DNA of 44,915 nt from Pseudomonadota bacterium (GTDB lineage Bacteria > Pseudomonadota > Gammaproteobacteria > Pseudomonadales > Moraxellaceae), in assembly GCA_021804355.1 (NCBI GenBank), contig JAJZHP010000006.1, positions 1 through 44,915 of the forward strand, given 5' to 3'. Shown piece after piece: positions 25,025 to 35,260 of the stretch. A program made the translations under genes and the position numbers. A model generated the notes under the pieces. The model was not told the origin of the DNA, did no database searches, and was given only the letters and a program-made list of their open reading frames with translations. Position 1 is the first letter of the stretch. Every line of letters starts with the position of its first letter.

Positions 25025-28000
25025 AAATTCCACGTGTAAAACAGATCGATGGCATTTTGCAGAGCTGATACCGCTTGCAGGTAAAAGCTCTGGTTAATGC
25101 GATAGCGCAGGGTCAGACTGTTGACGGGCGTAAAAACTCCAACGCCATAACTGACATACAGACTAGGCACCAAGTAAGCCCCCAGAGCTACCTGAGTATC
25201 AGTTCCTACGCCTTCCGTACTGAGTGACAGGTCTCGCACACCGATAGCCTCGCCTAGACTATCCGCCACTTTCTGACCACCAAAAGCTCCCACCTGCAAA
25301 GCCGCCATTTTACTGTTATTGACTGGCGCACCCACGCCCGGCAGGGCTCCCGCCGGAATCGCCGAGTTATTTACACCAAATAATGCTTGCTGGCGCTCAG
25401 GCGCATGTCCAAAAATCAAATAGCTCGAGATTTCATCCTGGGATAGCTGATTATCAGAAATCAGTGTCGACTGCAGTTGATTCGACCACCCTGTGATATG
25501 CACTCCTACCGTGACATTAGGATCAAAATCCTTAACGGCTTCAACATCAACCTGAGGATTAGTAGGAGGCCCCAGAAAGATCAGTCGACCCTTGCGCAGT
25601 CGCAAATTTTGTCCATAGGACCGGAAGGAAGTCTCCGGATCCATATCGATTTCTCCATGAGCACTCATCACTCCTTGAGCATCCTGTTGAACACCTACCT
25701 GCCCAGTCAGGCGACCATCAGCATCAAACCCGCGAAAAGTAACCTTATCGCCTAACAGAACCTCAATATCGTAGATCAGCTTCCAAGGCTGACTTCGCTG
25801 ACCTGTACTCCCTGACTGGCGATCTACCATGACATCGGGGGAAGGCTGCAATGAGGCATCCCCCGAATCCCGCATGCGGACGTCAGCTTCCTGCACCTTG
25901 ATGCGCCCTTGTACATTGATTTCGTGAGATTTCACACTAAATTGCAAATCAGGATCCAGAGAAGACTCCACTAAAGGGACTTTCTGCAAACTCAGGCCAT
26001 GACCTTTCAGACTACCCGCCGTCACCAGAGCGCCGTTCGCCCATTGCGAATCAGCCACAACGGTGGCCTGCCCCTCCTTGCCGCTATCAAACTGCCCGGT
26101 CCAGTGCGCATGCTCCCCATCGATATCAGCCCTAGCCTGTATATGACTGAGAGCAAAGACATGTTGTTTTCCTTCTACCTGTCCATCCGTTAATTGCACA
26201 TAACCGGCATAGCCTGGCTGTTCCAGGCTACCTGACAAAATCCCTTCCGCATTCAGCCAGCCAGACAAACTCTGCATTTGCGGAAAAAATACCCGTAGCG
26301 GCTGTACCGCTAAATGACTGACGTGAACATCACCCGATAAAACATGGACCGCTTGCTGGGTATCCACATGGGCATGGATACGTGCCTGACCCAGCTGATC
26401 AGCTTCCAGTTGCAGCTGCGAATCCAGCACCCCCGACTGCAAAGAAGATTCCAGGGCTAATCGCTGATAAGGGAGCACCAAAGCCTTACCTTGATCCTGT
26501 TGCAACAGGACCTGCCCCTGAGCTGCTTCCATATCCAGATGAACGTCGGGATGCGCACTGTTGGCTGACCACAAGATCTGTCCTTCGCCATGAAGTAAGC
26601 CTTGCCAGCGTAATTCCGGAGGTAACCAGTCGTTTAAATCAGCCGCCTGCAGATTTGACAAGGTCAGATGAACATCGCCACGATCCCCTACCTGCAAATC
26701 ATCCCGCAGACACAAGCTTGCCTGCGCATGCACCCAGCAATGGTGACTGACTCTTAACGTACGTGCAGGCCATACAAAGCTGAGATCAAAGGGCTGAGTG
26801 ATAGACCAATTCATCGCTTTCAGCCTTATAGAAGCGTCATCAATTTTTCCAGCCCAAAGTTGATCTTGCGCCCTCCACGCACCCTGCCCCTGGCCCTGCA
26901 AGTGGCCGTCTACGCCATCAGCATCCCAGCTTATCCTTTGTGCATCCAGCGTCCCATCAACCTTGATGTCCAACGACTGTAGGGTCTGAGCCCCCCATTG
27001 AGGAGTTCCCAAGCTAACGATCAACTGGCTATGTTGACGCCCTCCCTGTAGCCACTGCAAAGAACCCTGCGCTTCCTGCGCGGCTACCTTACCGATGTGC
27101 AGGTCCTTACCGGTAAACGAGGATTGAATATCAGGCTGATCTATAGGGCCCGAAATTTTTACCTCGCCATTGGCGATTCCATGCCAATCGGGGTTCCAGG
27201 AGGAAAGATCAAAAGCCGTTGCCTTCAATTGGCCAACGACCTGTTTCCCCCACTCACCGTCGACCTGAACATGCGCACTCCCCCAATCCACCACCCCTTG
27301 TCGCACGACAGCGCGAGGGCTTGCTGATGTGCGCCACTCTCCCTCAGAAAATTCAGCCTGCAGGGGAACGTTTCTTAACTGCCCTGATCCCTTAAACGAT
27401 GTCAGATGCAGACTCCAGCCCGCTGTACTCCAGTTACCTTGCACGACAGCATCCGTATCCAGCTTTCCAGGCCAGGAAAGCCATAAAGCGGCTGGATTCA
27501 GGGCATGGGTCTGGATCTGCCCTTGCCATGACCAGCCTGCTTGATACAGCGCATCACCTTTGAATTCAGCGCTTCCCTGTTCGCTTTGCAGTTGCACCGT
27601 TTGCACATGCCATTGCTGCTTATAAGCACGGGTCTCTACCCTGGCATGCAGTATCGGCCAGAACGATGAACGCAGCTCTGCTTGCAATAATCCGCGATGA
27701 TCTTTCCAGGGGCCTTGCCATTGAAATTTCAGTTTAGGTAAACGAACCTGACCCAGATGGGGAAATACTCGGGTCACTTGCTCACCGTTAAACTCCATGG
27801 TGTAAGGAAGATCCAGTCTCGACACCCAGGCCGCCACCTGACCTTCTCCCTGCCAGTGCTCGCCTTGCGGCGTTGTTCCCGACAAGCTCCAATGCGATTG
27901 CTGGTCTCTTGCATGACCTTGCGACTGCCAACTCCCTGACCACTCAGGAAAATATAAGCGTAGTGCAGGCCATTGCTTGAATAATCTGATATGACGGGGT

Positions 28001-29049
28001 TCAAAAACCCATGACCAGTCCAGCTGGTGGTGACCAAACTCAAGATTCAGATGACCCGTACCTTCTCCACCTAGGCCATGGTAAAGCCATTGAGCAATAC
28101 TCAGGTCATGAAATGTCCCCTGCCCAATAAGGGTATATTGTCCACGCGGAAGCCAGCGTCCTTGCAACTGCAAATCTGCACGGCCCCGGTAAGACTGTAA
28201 ATCCCCGGCCAGATGCAGGGTGCCCTGTTCAGATTGCAACTGCTGACTACTTAACCAGGGCCAGTTCACCTGTCGCCAGACTGCCCATCCCTGGTACGGC
28301 AAATGAGGATAGGTCGTTTGCACCACGGCCTGAACGGTGATCGGTACGCTTCCACCCACGGTTACAGCCTGTACTTTCATATGTTCCAGGGTGTTATCCA
28401 GATTCAGCCGCCATGGCGTCATCCCGGCCGCTTCCAGCATGGGCCAACGCATATAGCCAGAAGCCGATAGAGGATAATCATCTTGCAGGCGTATCCACCC
28501 ATGAATCTCAGCCTGCATGGCTGGGTGAACCAAACCCAGTCCGGCGACGCGCACCTGGGTTCCTACCCAATGACCATCGTGTAAAGTCAGCTGATAATTT
28601 TCATAGCGCTTGACGCCACGTTGTACGGTGATTCGATCCACCTGTCCATGCCTGATCACCAACTCTAAGGGAGACCAGAAGCGGTGTAAAACCGTGACGG
28701 CAGGCTTATGCTGGGGAAAGTCCAGCTCTGCTTGCTGGATTTTCAAATCATCGATCCACCACTGACCTTGCCATCCGTGTCGCCAGGACATACGTGCTGA
28801 CACACCGGACAAGTGTAAGTCAAAGGTTCGCGCATGCCAGTCCAGCCGATCAAGATCAATCGCCCCGTTCAGGGCACCTTGACGCCAGACTATGCGCAAC
28901 CGCCCTGTACTACCCAACACCTGCTCAAGCAAAAAGCGACTGCCCGCGGCTGTATTCACCAAGACATCGACGACACTGCACAGCGTAATCAGCAATAGCA
29001 GCAGCAAAAGCAATAATCGCCATATCCCGGTCTGTAGGTGCTGCCTCAT
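25021..29049 (-). CDS. tamB: TamB, inner-membrane translocation/assembly protein
   Basis: A 1,342-residue AsmA-like protein. It has one amino-terminal membrane anchor (WRLLLLLLLLLITLCSVVDV), a long periplasmic beta-rich taco-fold body, and a carboxy-terminal TamB/DUF490 domain that includes GQVGVQQDAQGVMSAHGEID and ends in a beta-strand with terminal Phe. TamB bridges the periplasm, working with TamA in outer-membrane protein insertion and, with related proteins, in phospholipid transport. It overlaps tamA by 4 bp (ATGA). The length is normal (E. coli 1,259). Confidence 0.95.
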   Translation of the reverse strand: MRQHLQTGIWRLLLLLLLLLITLCSVVDVLVNTAAGSRFLLEQVLGSTGRLRIVWRQGALNGAIDLDRLDWHARTFDLHLSGVSARMSWRHGWQGQWWIDDLKIQQAELDFPQHKPAVTVLHRFWSPLELVIRHGQVDRITVQRGVKRYENYQLTLHDGHWVGTQVRVAGLGLVHPAMQAEIHGWIRLQDDYPLSASGYMRWPMLEAAGMTPWRLNLDNTLEHMKVQAVTVGGSVPITVQAVVQTTYPHLPYQGWAVWRQVNWPWLSSQQLQSEQGTLHLAGDLQSYRGRADLQLQGRWLPRGQYTLIGQGTFHDLSIAQWLYHGLGGEGTGHLNLEFGHHQLDWSWVFEPRHIRLFKQWPALRLYFPEWSGSWQSQGHARDQQSHWSLSGTTPQGEHWQGEGQVAAWVSRLDLPYTMEFNGEQVTRVFPHLGQVRLPKLKFQWQGPWKDHRGLLQAELRSSFWPILHARVETRAYKQQWHVQTVQLQSEQGSAEFKGDALYQAGWSWQGQIQTHALNPAALWLSWPGKLDTDAVVQGNWSTAGWSLHLTSFKGSGQLRNVPLQAEFSEGEWRTSASPRAVVRQGVVDWGSAHVQVDGEWGKQVVGQLKATAFDLSSWNPDWHGIANGEVKISGPIDQPDIQSSFTGKDLHIGKVAAQEAQGSLQWLQGGRQHSQLIVSLGTPQWGAQTLQSLDIKVDGTLDAQRISWDADGVDGHLQGQGQGAWRAQDQLWAGKIDDASIRLKAMNWSITQPFDLSFVWPARTLRVSHHCWVHAQASLCLRDDLQVGDRGDVHLTLSNLQAADLNDWLPPELRWQGLLHGEGQILWSANSAHPDVHLDMEAAQGQVLLQQDQGKALVLPYQRLALESSLQSGVLDSQLQLEADQLGQARIHAHVDTQQAVHVLSGDVHVSHLAVQPLRVFFPQMQSLSGWLNAEGILSGSLEQPGYAGYVQLTDGQVEGKQHVFALSHIQARADIDGEHAHWTGQFDSGKEGQATVVADSQWANGALVTAGSLKGHGLSLQKVPLVESSLDPDLQFSVKSHEINVQGRIKVQEADVRMRDSGDASLQPSPDVMVDRQSGSTGQRSQPWKLIYDIEVLLGDKVTFRGFDADGRLTGQVGVQQDAQGVMSAHGEIDMDPETSFRSYGQNLRLRKGRLIFLGPPTNPQVDVEAVKDFDPNVTVGVHITGWSNQLQSTLISDNQLSQDEISSYLIFGHAPERQQALFGVNNSAIPAGALPGVGAPVNNSKMAALQVGAFGGQKVADSLGEAIGVRDLSLSTEGVGTDTQVALGAYLVPSLYVSYGVGVFTPVNSLTLRYRINQSFYLQAVSALQNAIDLFYTWNF

Positions 29050-30764
29050 AACGGTGGCCCCATGTAAAAATGCAGGCGCACAGGATGACTGGGATCAAGC
29101 AATCCAAACCCTACATCCATAGAAATCGGACCCACCGGTGATCGCCAGGAAACACCTACTCCCGTAGATCGTCGTGTGGGACCATGCAGGGAGTCATAGG
29201 CATTACCCATATCAAAAAATACATGCGGCCGCCACTGCGGTCGCAACTGATAACCATACTGAATGCTACCCACCGCCAGGTAGTGACCCCCTAGCACGTT
29301 ACCCTGACTGTCCGTTGGGCCGAGTGCGTTAAACCCATAGCCTCGGATGCTCTGGTCACCACCCGCGAAGAAGCGCAAGGTCGGAGGTATATTGGACCAA
29401 CGATTGGAGGCAACAGCGCCTGTATCCAGGCGAAAAAAAAACTGATGTCGCTCTGCCAGCGTTCGCAGTAATCGCCAGCCTGCATGCACATCCATCTCAT
29501 TGGCATCAGAAAGTAAACTTGAACTGCCTCCCTCAATCGTATAGGTCTGCTGATCGCCCCAATCGGGATCCACGCCCCCGCGAGAGTGAGTCAGGGTCCA
29601 GCTCATCCCGGGCAGTAACAGGTTAGACCGACCTGTGCTACCATCAGTTCGTGAGAAATCATCCCGATTCCAGTGCAGGTACACCAACCGGTGCCAGCCC
29701 TTATCGGTTATCCCGGTGATTTGCGGTCCTAAGACCGTGCTATCCGTTACCGTACCCAAAATAACATAGCGCTGAAAGCCATAGAGAAATTGCAAGGCAT
29801 CCTCAGGATGTTTGGCCAGAGGAATATTATAGGTGGCTTGAATACTGCTTTGCACTGGGGAAAACTGCGTGTCAATGGCAACACTATGGCCATCCTGGGT
29901 CAACAGGGGGCGACTCCAGTTTGCACTGATTCTGGGCCCGATATCGGTGGCATAGCCCAATCCCACGGCCATATTATTGCGTTTACCGGCGACCAGGTTA
30001 ACCTGAACCGGGATCACATGTTGTACAGCGTTTTCTTGCGGCGCCAGGACTTCCACGGACTTGAAATAATGGCTGTCGAGCAAATTTTTATTCAGTTGCA
30101 TAATCAGGGAGGCATCATACGGTGTCCCTGGTTTAAAGGGCACCATATGACGCAGTAGCAATCTGGAAACGGGTGGAGTTTTAAAACTGACGGCACCCAG
30201 ACGATATCGTTCACCTGAATCAAACTTCATGATGATCGTGGCTGTATTATGATCCTGATTGAGGTGAATGACGCGTTCTATCCAATGTGCATCAAAATAT
30301 CCGTGCGCCCTCGCCAGGCTGTCGACGTTGACTCTGAATTTTTCATAGAGACTTTGATCCAGAACGTCGCCCACCTTGAGGGGCAAATCCGCCACCAGGG
30401 CCTGAAAAGAGGGATCATCCTTAGCTTGCCCTTCCACCACGACGTTGAAGCTCTGCACCAGAACTGGCGGCCCTGGCTGGACCTGCATGATGCAGGCATC
30501 ATTGCCTGAGGCAAAACCGATGTTGGCATGATAATAGCCCAAGGTCTGCATCGTCAGCTGAGCAGCCTCAGACACTTGTAGTCGACGCTCATCATCCCAA
30601 AGCACATTATTAGCTGGCAACAAATACTCAACGCTCGCCTTGAGACGTGCGCCTTCGGTATCACTAAGCCCCCGTACCTGAAATTCGCATGCCTGCAAAC
30701 GGGCCATAAAAAACCCCAGACTAAGGCCAAGCAACCAATATCTAACCGCAACCCTATGACGCAA
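29046..30764 (-). CDS. tamA: TamA, outer-membrane Omp85-family protein
   Basis: A 572-residue Omp85 protein with a signal peptide (residues 1-25, YWLLGLSLGFFMARLQA then a cut near C26), three POTRA domains (about 27-260), and a 16-stranded barrel. The family marker VRGYGF-type motif appears as IRGYGFNALGP, and the barrel ends RLHFYMGPPL. It acts in the outer membrane with TamB. Its start codon lies just beyond an alternative start of the divergent transporter gene, so the promoters overlap there. Confidence 0.95.
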   Translation of the reverse strand: MRHRVAVRYWLLGLSLGFFMARLQACEFQVRGLSDTEGARLKASVEYLLPANNVLWDDERRLQVSEAAQLTMQTLGYYHANIGFASGNDACIMQVQPGPPVLVQSFNVVVEGQAKDDPSFQALVADLPLKVGDVLDQSLYEKFRVNVDSLARAHGYFDAHWIERVIHLNQDHNTATIIMKFDSGERYRLGAVSFKTPPVSRLLLRHMVPFKPGTPYDASLIMQLNKNLLDSHYFKSVEVLAPQENAVQHVIPVQVNLVAGKRNNMAVGLGYATDIGPRISANWSRPLLTQDGHSVAIDTQFSPVQSSIQATYNIPLAKHPEDALQFLYGFQRYVILGTVTDSTVLGPQITGITDKGWHRLVYLHWNRDDFSRTDGSTGRSNLLLPGMSWTLTHSRGGVDPDWGDQQTYTIEGGSSSLLSDANEMDVHAGWRLLRTLAERHQFFFRLDTGAVASNRWSNIPPTLRFFAGGDQSIRGYGFNALGPTDSQGNVLGGHYLAVGSIQYGYQLRPQWRPHVFFDMGNAYDSLHGPTRRSTGVGVSWRSPVGPISMDVGFGLLDPSHPVRLHFYMGPPL

Positions 30765-30839
30765 ACATCACTCCCCGACTTGGCAAAAACTTATGAATGG
30801 GAGAACATGGAAGCTGACAGGGATGATGCCGGGAATTCC

Positions 30840-32717
30840 ATGAGTAATCAATTCAGTCTTCTAACCCGAAGACGTTTTCTACCTTTTTTTCTTACCCAAT
30901 TCTTTGGCGCCTTCAACGACAATGTCTTTAAACAGAGCCTAATCATCCTGTTAGCATTTCAGGCCAGCTCATGGACCTCGTTAAGTGTATCTGTACTCAC
31001 CAATCTTTGTGCAGGTTTGTTCATCCTGCCCTTTTTTCTATTCTCCGCATCTGCCGGTCAATTGGCTGACCGCTATGAGAAAACCCGGGTCATCCGAACC
31101 ATCAAAATCATCGAAGTAGGCATCATGGGCTTAGCCTGTTGGGGATTTCTGGGACATCACCTCAGCTTGCTGCTGCTTGCCCTGTTTCTGATGGGTACGC
31201 ATTCAACTTTTTTTGGACCGGTCAAATACGCCATTTTGCCGCAGGTGCTGCATAAAGATGAATTAATTGGAGGAAACGCTCTGGTCGAAACCGGCACTTC
31301 ATTGGCCATACTGCTCGGTAGCACCCTGGGAGGGCTGCTGATCGCACAGAACAGCCTAGGCATAGAACGTGTTTGTTTGACCTTGGTGGCTATTGCCTTG
31401 GTTGGATTAGCCTGTAGTTGGCAGGTCCCCCGCGTCGGTGTATGGGATCGACAGGTGCAGTTAGACCTCAATCCCTGGCGCGAAAGCCTACGTACCTTGC
31501 GATACGTTGCGCAACAACGCACGCTATTTCTGGCCATTATGGGTATTTCTTGGTTCTGGTTTTATGGCGCTACCTTTCTTACTCAGATTCCCTCATTTAC
31601 TCATGACACCCTACATGCTGGCGAACACGCCGTCACTTTATTGCTGACCCTATTTTCTGTTGGCATTGCCTTGGGATCGCTGCTCTGTGAACGTTTATCC
31701 GGGCATCAGGTGGAGATAGGTCTCGTACCCTTAGGGGCTCTGGGACTAACCTTGTTTGGCTTTGATCTTTATCTGAGCACCTTACATTTACATGCCTCAG
31801 CACCCTTACTAGGCCTGCGTGATCTGTTTCAGTACTGTCCACGCGTATTGCTGGATATTACGCTGATCGGAGTATTCGGTGGTTTTTACATTGTTCCGCT
31901 TTATGCCTTGATACAGAGCCGTTCTGAACCCGAGCATCGCTCGCGCGTAATCGCTGCCAACAATATTTTGAATGCAATGTTCATGGTAGCCTCTGCCCTG
32001 CTGGCCGTGGTAGCCCTGAGTGTATTCTCATTAAGCATACCGCAGCTTTTTTTAGGCACCGCCCTATTAAGTGCTGCCGTCAGCCTGTATATCTACTCGT
32101 TGGCACCTGAATACCTGATGCGCTTTCTTATCTGGATACTGATGAGCCTTTTTTATCGCATAACGCGCAAGGGCACAGAACATATTCCCGAGCAAGGTGC
32201 CTGCATACTGGTCTGTAATCATGTCAGCTTTTATGATGCCCTGATCATTGCTTCCGTCTTACGGCGCCCACCGCGCTTTATCATGGATTATCGTATATTC
32301 CAGACCCCTCTCCTGGGTTTTATCTTCCGTACCGCACGCGCCATACCTATAGCTCGCAAAGAAGAAGACCCTGTTATTCTGGAAGCAGCCTACCAAGCTA
32401 TTCAGCAGGCTTTGGAAGATGGCGATATGATATGCCTGTTTCCCGAAGGAGCACTCAGCAAAGATGGTCAAATGGCCCCTTTCCGCGCCGGTATCAGCCG
32501 CATTCTGCAGGCATCGCCCGTTCCGGTGATACCTATAGCTCTGCGCGGGCTTTGGGGCAGCATAGCCAGCCGTAAAGGCGGCCCCGCCTTCCGTCATCGC
32601 CCTCGACGCTTTCGCTCTCCCGTCGAGGCGGTTATTGGTACCGCCATACCCCCTGAATCAGCGACACCTGAACGGCTATATCATGAAGTGCAAAACCTAC
32701 GAGGTGACTGGCTTTAA
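30840..32717 (+). CDS. MFS transporter fused to PlsC-type acyltransferase
   Basis: A two-domain membrane protein, 625 residues from ATG 30840. The first 400 residues are a 12-helix major facilitator related to lysophospholipid transporter LplT (FFLTQFFGAFNDNVFKQSL, AGQLADRYEKTRVI). The last 200 are a 1-acylglycerol-phosphate acyltransferase-like domain with NHVSFYD (the H-x4-D catalytic motif) and FPEGALSK. The design resembles E. coli LplT-Aas without the acyl-ACP synthetase part, so a role in recovering lysophospholipid is likely. I choose ATG 30840, with CGGGA 5 bases upstream, because longer frames to 30756 overlap tamA and add no conserved residues. Its 3' end overlaps the AraC-type gene by 21 bp, tail to tail. 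Confidence 0.88.
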   Translation: MSNQFSLLTRRRFLPFFLTQFFGAFNDNVFKQSLIILLAFQASSWTSLSVSVLTNLCAGLFILPFFLFSASAGQLADRYEKTRVIRTIKIIEVGIMGLACWGFLGHHLSLLLLALFLMGTHSTFFGPVKYAILPQVLHKDELIGGNALVETGTSLAILLGSTLGGLLIAQNSLGIERVCLTLVAIALVGLACSWQVPRVGVWDRQVQLDLNPWRESLRTLRYVAQQRTLFLAIMGISWFWFYGATFLTQIPSFTHDTLHAGEHAVTLLLTLFSVGIALGSLLCERLSGHQVEIGLVPLGALGLTLFGFDLYLSTLHLHASAPLLGLRDLFQYCPRVLLDITLIGVFGGFYIVPLYALIQSRSEPEHRSRVIAANNILNAMFMVASALLAVVALSVFSLSIPQLFLGTALLSAAVSLYIYSLAPEYLMRFLIWILMSLFYRITRKGTEHIPEQGACILVCNHVSFYDALIIASVLRRPPRFIMDYRIFQTPLLGFIFRTARAIPIARKEEDPVILEAAYQAIQQALEDGDMICLFPEGALSKDGQMAPFRAGISRILQASPVPVIPIALRGLWGSIASRKGGPAFRHRPRRFRSPVEAVIGTAIPPESATPERLYHEVQNLRGDWL

Positions 32718-33743
32718 TCGTTGACGATACTCTCCGGGGGTCACACCTTGCTGACCCTTAAAATGGCGAATAAAGGAGCGACTTTCGGCAAAACCTAGCC
32801 GCCGCCCGATATCTTCAACAGACAAATCAGGTTGAGCCAGATAAGTCATGGCCAGTTCATGGCGTAACTCATCAAGCAATTGCTGGTAGGACGTTTGTTC
32901 TTCTGCCAGTTTTCTGTGCAGAGTTCTGACGTTCATGCCCATCTGCTGCGCCACAAAATCCTTGCGCGGGGAGCCATCACTCAACATGGAGCGCAACAAA
33001 ATCCTCACCTGGTCACCCAAGCGATAACTTTCACGCAAGGACTTGAGCAACTGCTGCGCATGATTTTCCAGGGTATCACGCAGGAGCACATCGGGCTGCC
33101 GTAGTCGCAAGGACATCATGGCAGGAGACACCACCAAGGCCGAATGCGGCTGATTAAAATACACCGGACAACGAAAGACTTGCTGGTAATGCTTGAGCAG
33201 ACTGCGATCTTCAGGAGGGTCATGCTCAAAACGTACCGCCTGGGGTGATCGATCAGGCTCATCCGCAATCCAGCGCGTATAAACCACCCAGGAAGCCAGT
33301 ACATTTTCCACGATATGCCGTCTTACCCTGGCTTCCTCAAACCTGCATTTCCACAGCACAGCCACCGACCCAGGCTCATGCAACAAGGAAGAGGTTCCCA
33401 TATCTCCCACCAAACGTTCGTACATAATCATCCGGCTTAGTACTTCCGAAAGATTATTGGATGTCATGGCTATATAACCCATGATGCTATAGGAACCCGG
33501 TTGAATATGTTGTGAGGTATACAGCCCAAATAGCGGATTGGCGCAACGGGGTAAAACATACTCCAATAGCCGCTGCAAGACCTCACCTTCTAGGCGTCCG
33601 TTATTGTCCACCAACATATCGGCACTAATTTCCGCTTCCGCCAATAGCCTTTCTCGGTCCAGACCAGCCGCTTCGGCACTGCGAACGTACTGCATGAGTG
33701 CAGGTACCGAGATATACCCTAGACCAGGAACGTCATCCTGCAT
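32697..33743 (-). CDS. AraC-family transcriptional regulator
   Basis: A 348-residue regulator of the OruR/ArgR-like AraC group. An amino-terminal arabinose-binding-like domain (PF12625 type, about 15-200, with LFGLYTSQHIQPGSYSIMGY) precedes two helix-turn-helix motifs (about 255-345: VAQQMGMNVRTLHRKLAEE; VEDIGRRLGFAESRSFIRHF). Members control amino-acid, lipid or virulence-associated genes; the target here is unknown. It is convergent with the transporter-acyltransferase gene and has no co-transcribed partner. Confidence 0.9.
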   Translation of the reverse strand: MQDDVPGLGYISVPALMQYVRSAEAAGLDRERLLAEAEISADMLVDNNGRLEGEVLQRLLEYVLPRCANPLFGLYTSQHIQPGSYSIMGYIAMTSNNLSEVLSRMIMYERLVGDMGTSSLLHEPGSVAVLWKCRFEEARVRRHIVENVLASWVVYTRWIADEPDRSPQAVRFEHDPPEDRSLLKHYQQVFRCPVYFNQPHSALVVSPAMMSLRLRQPDVLLRDTLENHAQQLLKSLRESYRLGDQVRILLRSMLSDGSPRKDFVAQQMGMNVRTLHRKLAEEQTSYQQLLDELRHELAMTYLAQPDLSVEDIGRRLGFAESRSFIRHFKGQQGVTPGEYRQRLKPVTS

Positions 33744-33796
33744 GAAGATTACCTCAACAAGTCATTGGCCCTACCTGCCTCATAGTCTAACAGAGC

Positions 33797-33825
33797 TAGA
33801 CAGGCTCGCCAGTAATCCTTATAAT
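33797..33825 (+). promoter_or_regulatory. tRNA-Val promoter
   Basis: TAGACA (33797-33802) and TATAAT (33820-33825) are spaced by exactly 17 bp. A GC-rich discriminator GCGCGCC follows, as in stable-RNA promoters under stringent control. Confidence 0.85.
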
Positions 33826-33843
33826 GCGCGCCTTGTTTGATGC

Positions 33844-33920
33844 AGGCGATTAGCTCAGCTGGTTAGAGCACCACCTTGACATGGTGGGGGTCGTTGGTTC
33901 GAGTCCAATATCGCCTACCA
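33844..33920 (+). tRNA. tRNA-Val (anticodon GAC)
   Basis: A 77-nt cloverleaf: acceptor AGGCGAT/ATCGCCT, A discriminator, encoded CCA, and anticodon loop TTGACAT within CCACC/GGTGG, giving GAC (reads GUC and GUU). Confidence 0.97.
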
Positions 33921-33992
33921 TTTCTTAGCTGTAAATTTTCCTTATCCAGCCTGTAGATGCTGTCCGGGCATAATTTTTTCACACGATTTTCA

Positions 33993-34022
33993 TTGACGAC
34001 ATAACCCATCCCCTCTTATAGT
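33993..34022 (+). promoter_or_regulatory. Promoter of the cold-shock gene
   Basis: TTGACG (33993-33998) and TATAGT (34017-34022) are spaced by 18 bp, giving a leader of about 137 nt, which resembles cspA-type messages. TGTGCG-CA-CGCACA forms a dyad at the start site. A second TATAAT at 34140-34145 could give a short leader. Confidence 0.6.
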
Positions 34023-34165
34023 GTGCGCACGCACAATCTGAAGTTGGTCAAGCGCAGTTCATAGGTTTACCTTTCTGGTACTTTCTGTTGATCATATGCT
34101 CGCCTTGTTTTGAATTCGTGCGTAACCGAGCACCGCTCATATAATCTGGAAATGAGGTAGTTGAT

Positions 34166-34369
34166 ATGGCAACGGGAACAGTTAAGTGGTTCAACGAAAC
34201 CAAGGGTTTTGGATTCATTACGCCTACGGACGGGGGACCTGACCTGTTCGCCCACTTCTCCGAAATCGTGGGATCTGGCTTTAAGACCTTGCATGAAGGC
34301 CAAAAGGTGACTTTCGAGACCACACAGGGCCAGAAAGGTCCTCAGGCCTCCAAGATTCAACCGGCCTAA
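34166..34369 (+). CDS. Cold-shock domain protein
   Basis: A 67-residue CspA-family protein, [20 protein letters not shown] then DLFAHFSEI. The RNP1 motif KGFGFI and RNP2-like motif LFAHFS are intact. Such proteins melt RNA structure and act as antiterminators; whether this one is cold-induced depends on its paralogues. It has a GAGG site and a long leader, with a strong terminator 25 bp after its stop. The family cannot be split into CspA, CspD or CspE from this sequence alone, although the GG-P insertion (TDGGPD) is commoner in CspA/CapB forms. Confidence 0.95.
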   Translation: MATGTVKWFNETKGFGFITPTDGGPDLFAHFSEIVGSGFKTLHEGQKVTFETTQGQKGPQASKIQPA

Positions 34370-34394
34370 TCCCTTCGTGGATTGACCATAAAAA

Positions 34395-34417
34395 CCCTGC
34401 TTCGGCAGGGTTTTTTT
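34395..34417 (+). terminator. Intrinsic terminator after the cold-shock gene
   Basis: CCCTGC-TTCG-GCAGGG with seven T following: a 6-bp GC-rich stem closed by the stable TTCG loop. Confidence 0.95.
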
Positions 34418-34435
34418 CTTCGTGGAGCCAGAGCC

Positions 34436-35254
34436 ATGCGGCGTAGCGTATTTTTTATCTCTGACGGTACCGGCATCACCGCCGAAACCTTAGGTCACAG
34501 CTTACTAGCTCAGTTTGACCAGATTACTTTCGATGAACAGGCCATCCCCTACGTTGATACCCCTGAAAAGGCCCTGGCGGCTGTTCAGACCATCAATGTG
34601 CGGGCTCAACAGGACGGCATTCGACCTATCGTCATCGACACCATCGTCAATCAGGAACTACGCCTTATCCTGCGCCAGGCCAATGCCTGCAAACTGGATG
34701 TCTTCGACACCTTTGTCGGCATCTTGGAACAGGAACTTTCCACGCATTCAGCCAATGCCGTCGGCAAATCACACTCTATTGTCAGCGATGCTGACTACGG
34801 AGTACGCATTGATGCCGTCCATTTTGCTCTGGATAATGACGATGGTGCCCGTACCCGTCATTATGACAAAGCTGATGTCATTCTTATCGGCGTCTCTCGT
34901 TCAGGCAAAACTCCCACCTCCATCTATATGGCCTTACAATTTGGCATCCATGTAGCCAACTATCCGCTGACCGAAGAAGATTTTGATGACATCGCACTGC
35001 CTGAAGTACTACGACCCTACAAGAAAAAACTTTTTGGCTTGACCATAGAACCTGAGCGCCTATCAGCCATACGGCACGAACGCAAACCAGATAGCCGCTA
35101 TGCCACGTTGCGCCAATGCGACCAGGAGATTCGGGCAGCCCAGGCCATCTATAACCGCGAGGGCATACCCTTTATCAACAGTACGCACCTCTCGGTGGAA
35201 GAAATTTCTACCAAAATTCTGGCCATGGTTGGCCTTAAACGACGACTGGTCTGA
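34436..35254 (+). CDS. ppsR: PEP synthase regulatory protein (kinase/phosphorylase)
   Basis: A 272-residue bifunctional enzyme that inactivates phosphoenolpyruvate synthase by ADP-dependent threonine phosphorylation and reactivates it by Pi-dependent dephosphorylation. The start [20 protein letters not shown] and the P-loop [15 protein letters not shown] are diagnostic. I use ATG 34436 (MRRSVFF), with GGAG 8 bases upstream. The ppsA gene is not in this window. A strong terminator separates it from the cold-shock gene, so a promoter near 34420 is needed, although I do not see one. It is convergent with nfuA. Confidence 0.94.
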   Translation: MRRSVFFISDGTGITAETLGHSLLAQFDQITFDEQAIPYVDTPEKALAAVQTINVRAQQDGIRPIVIDTIVNQELRLILRQANACKLDVFDTFVGILEQELSTHSANAVGKSHSIVSDADYGVRIDAVHFALDNDDGARTRHYDKADVILIGVSRSGKTPTSIYMALQFGIHVANYPLTEEDFDDIALPEVLRPYKKKLFGLTIEPERLSAIRHERKPDSRYATLRQCDQEIRAAQAIYNREGIPFINSTHLSVEEISTKILAMVGLKRRLV

Positions 35255-35260
35255 GAGCCG

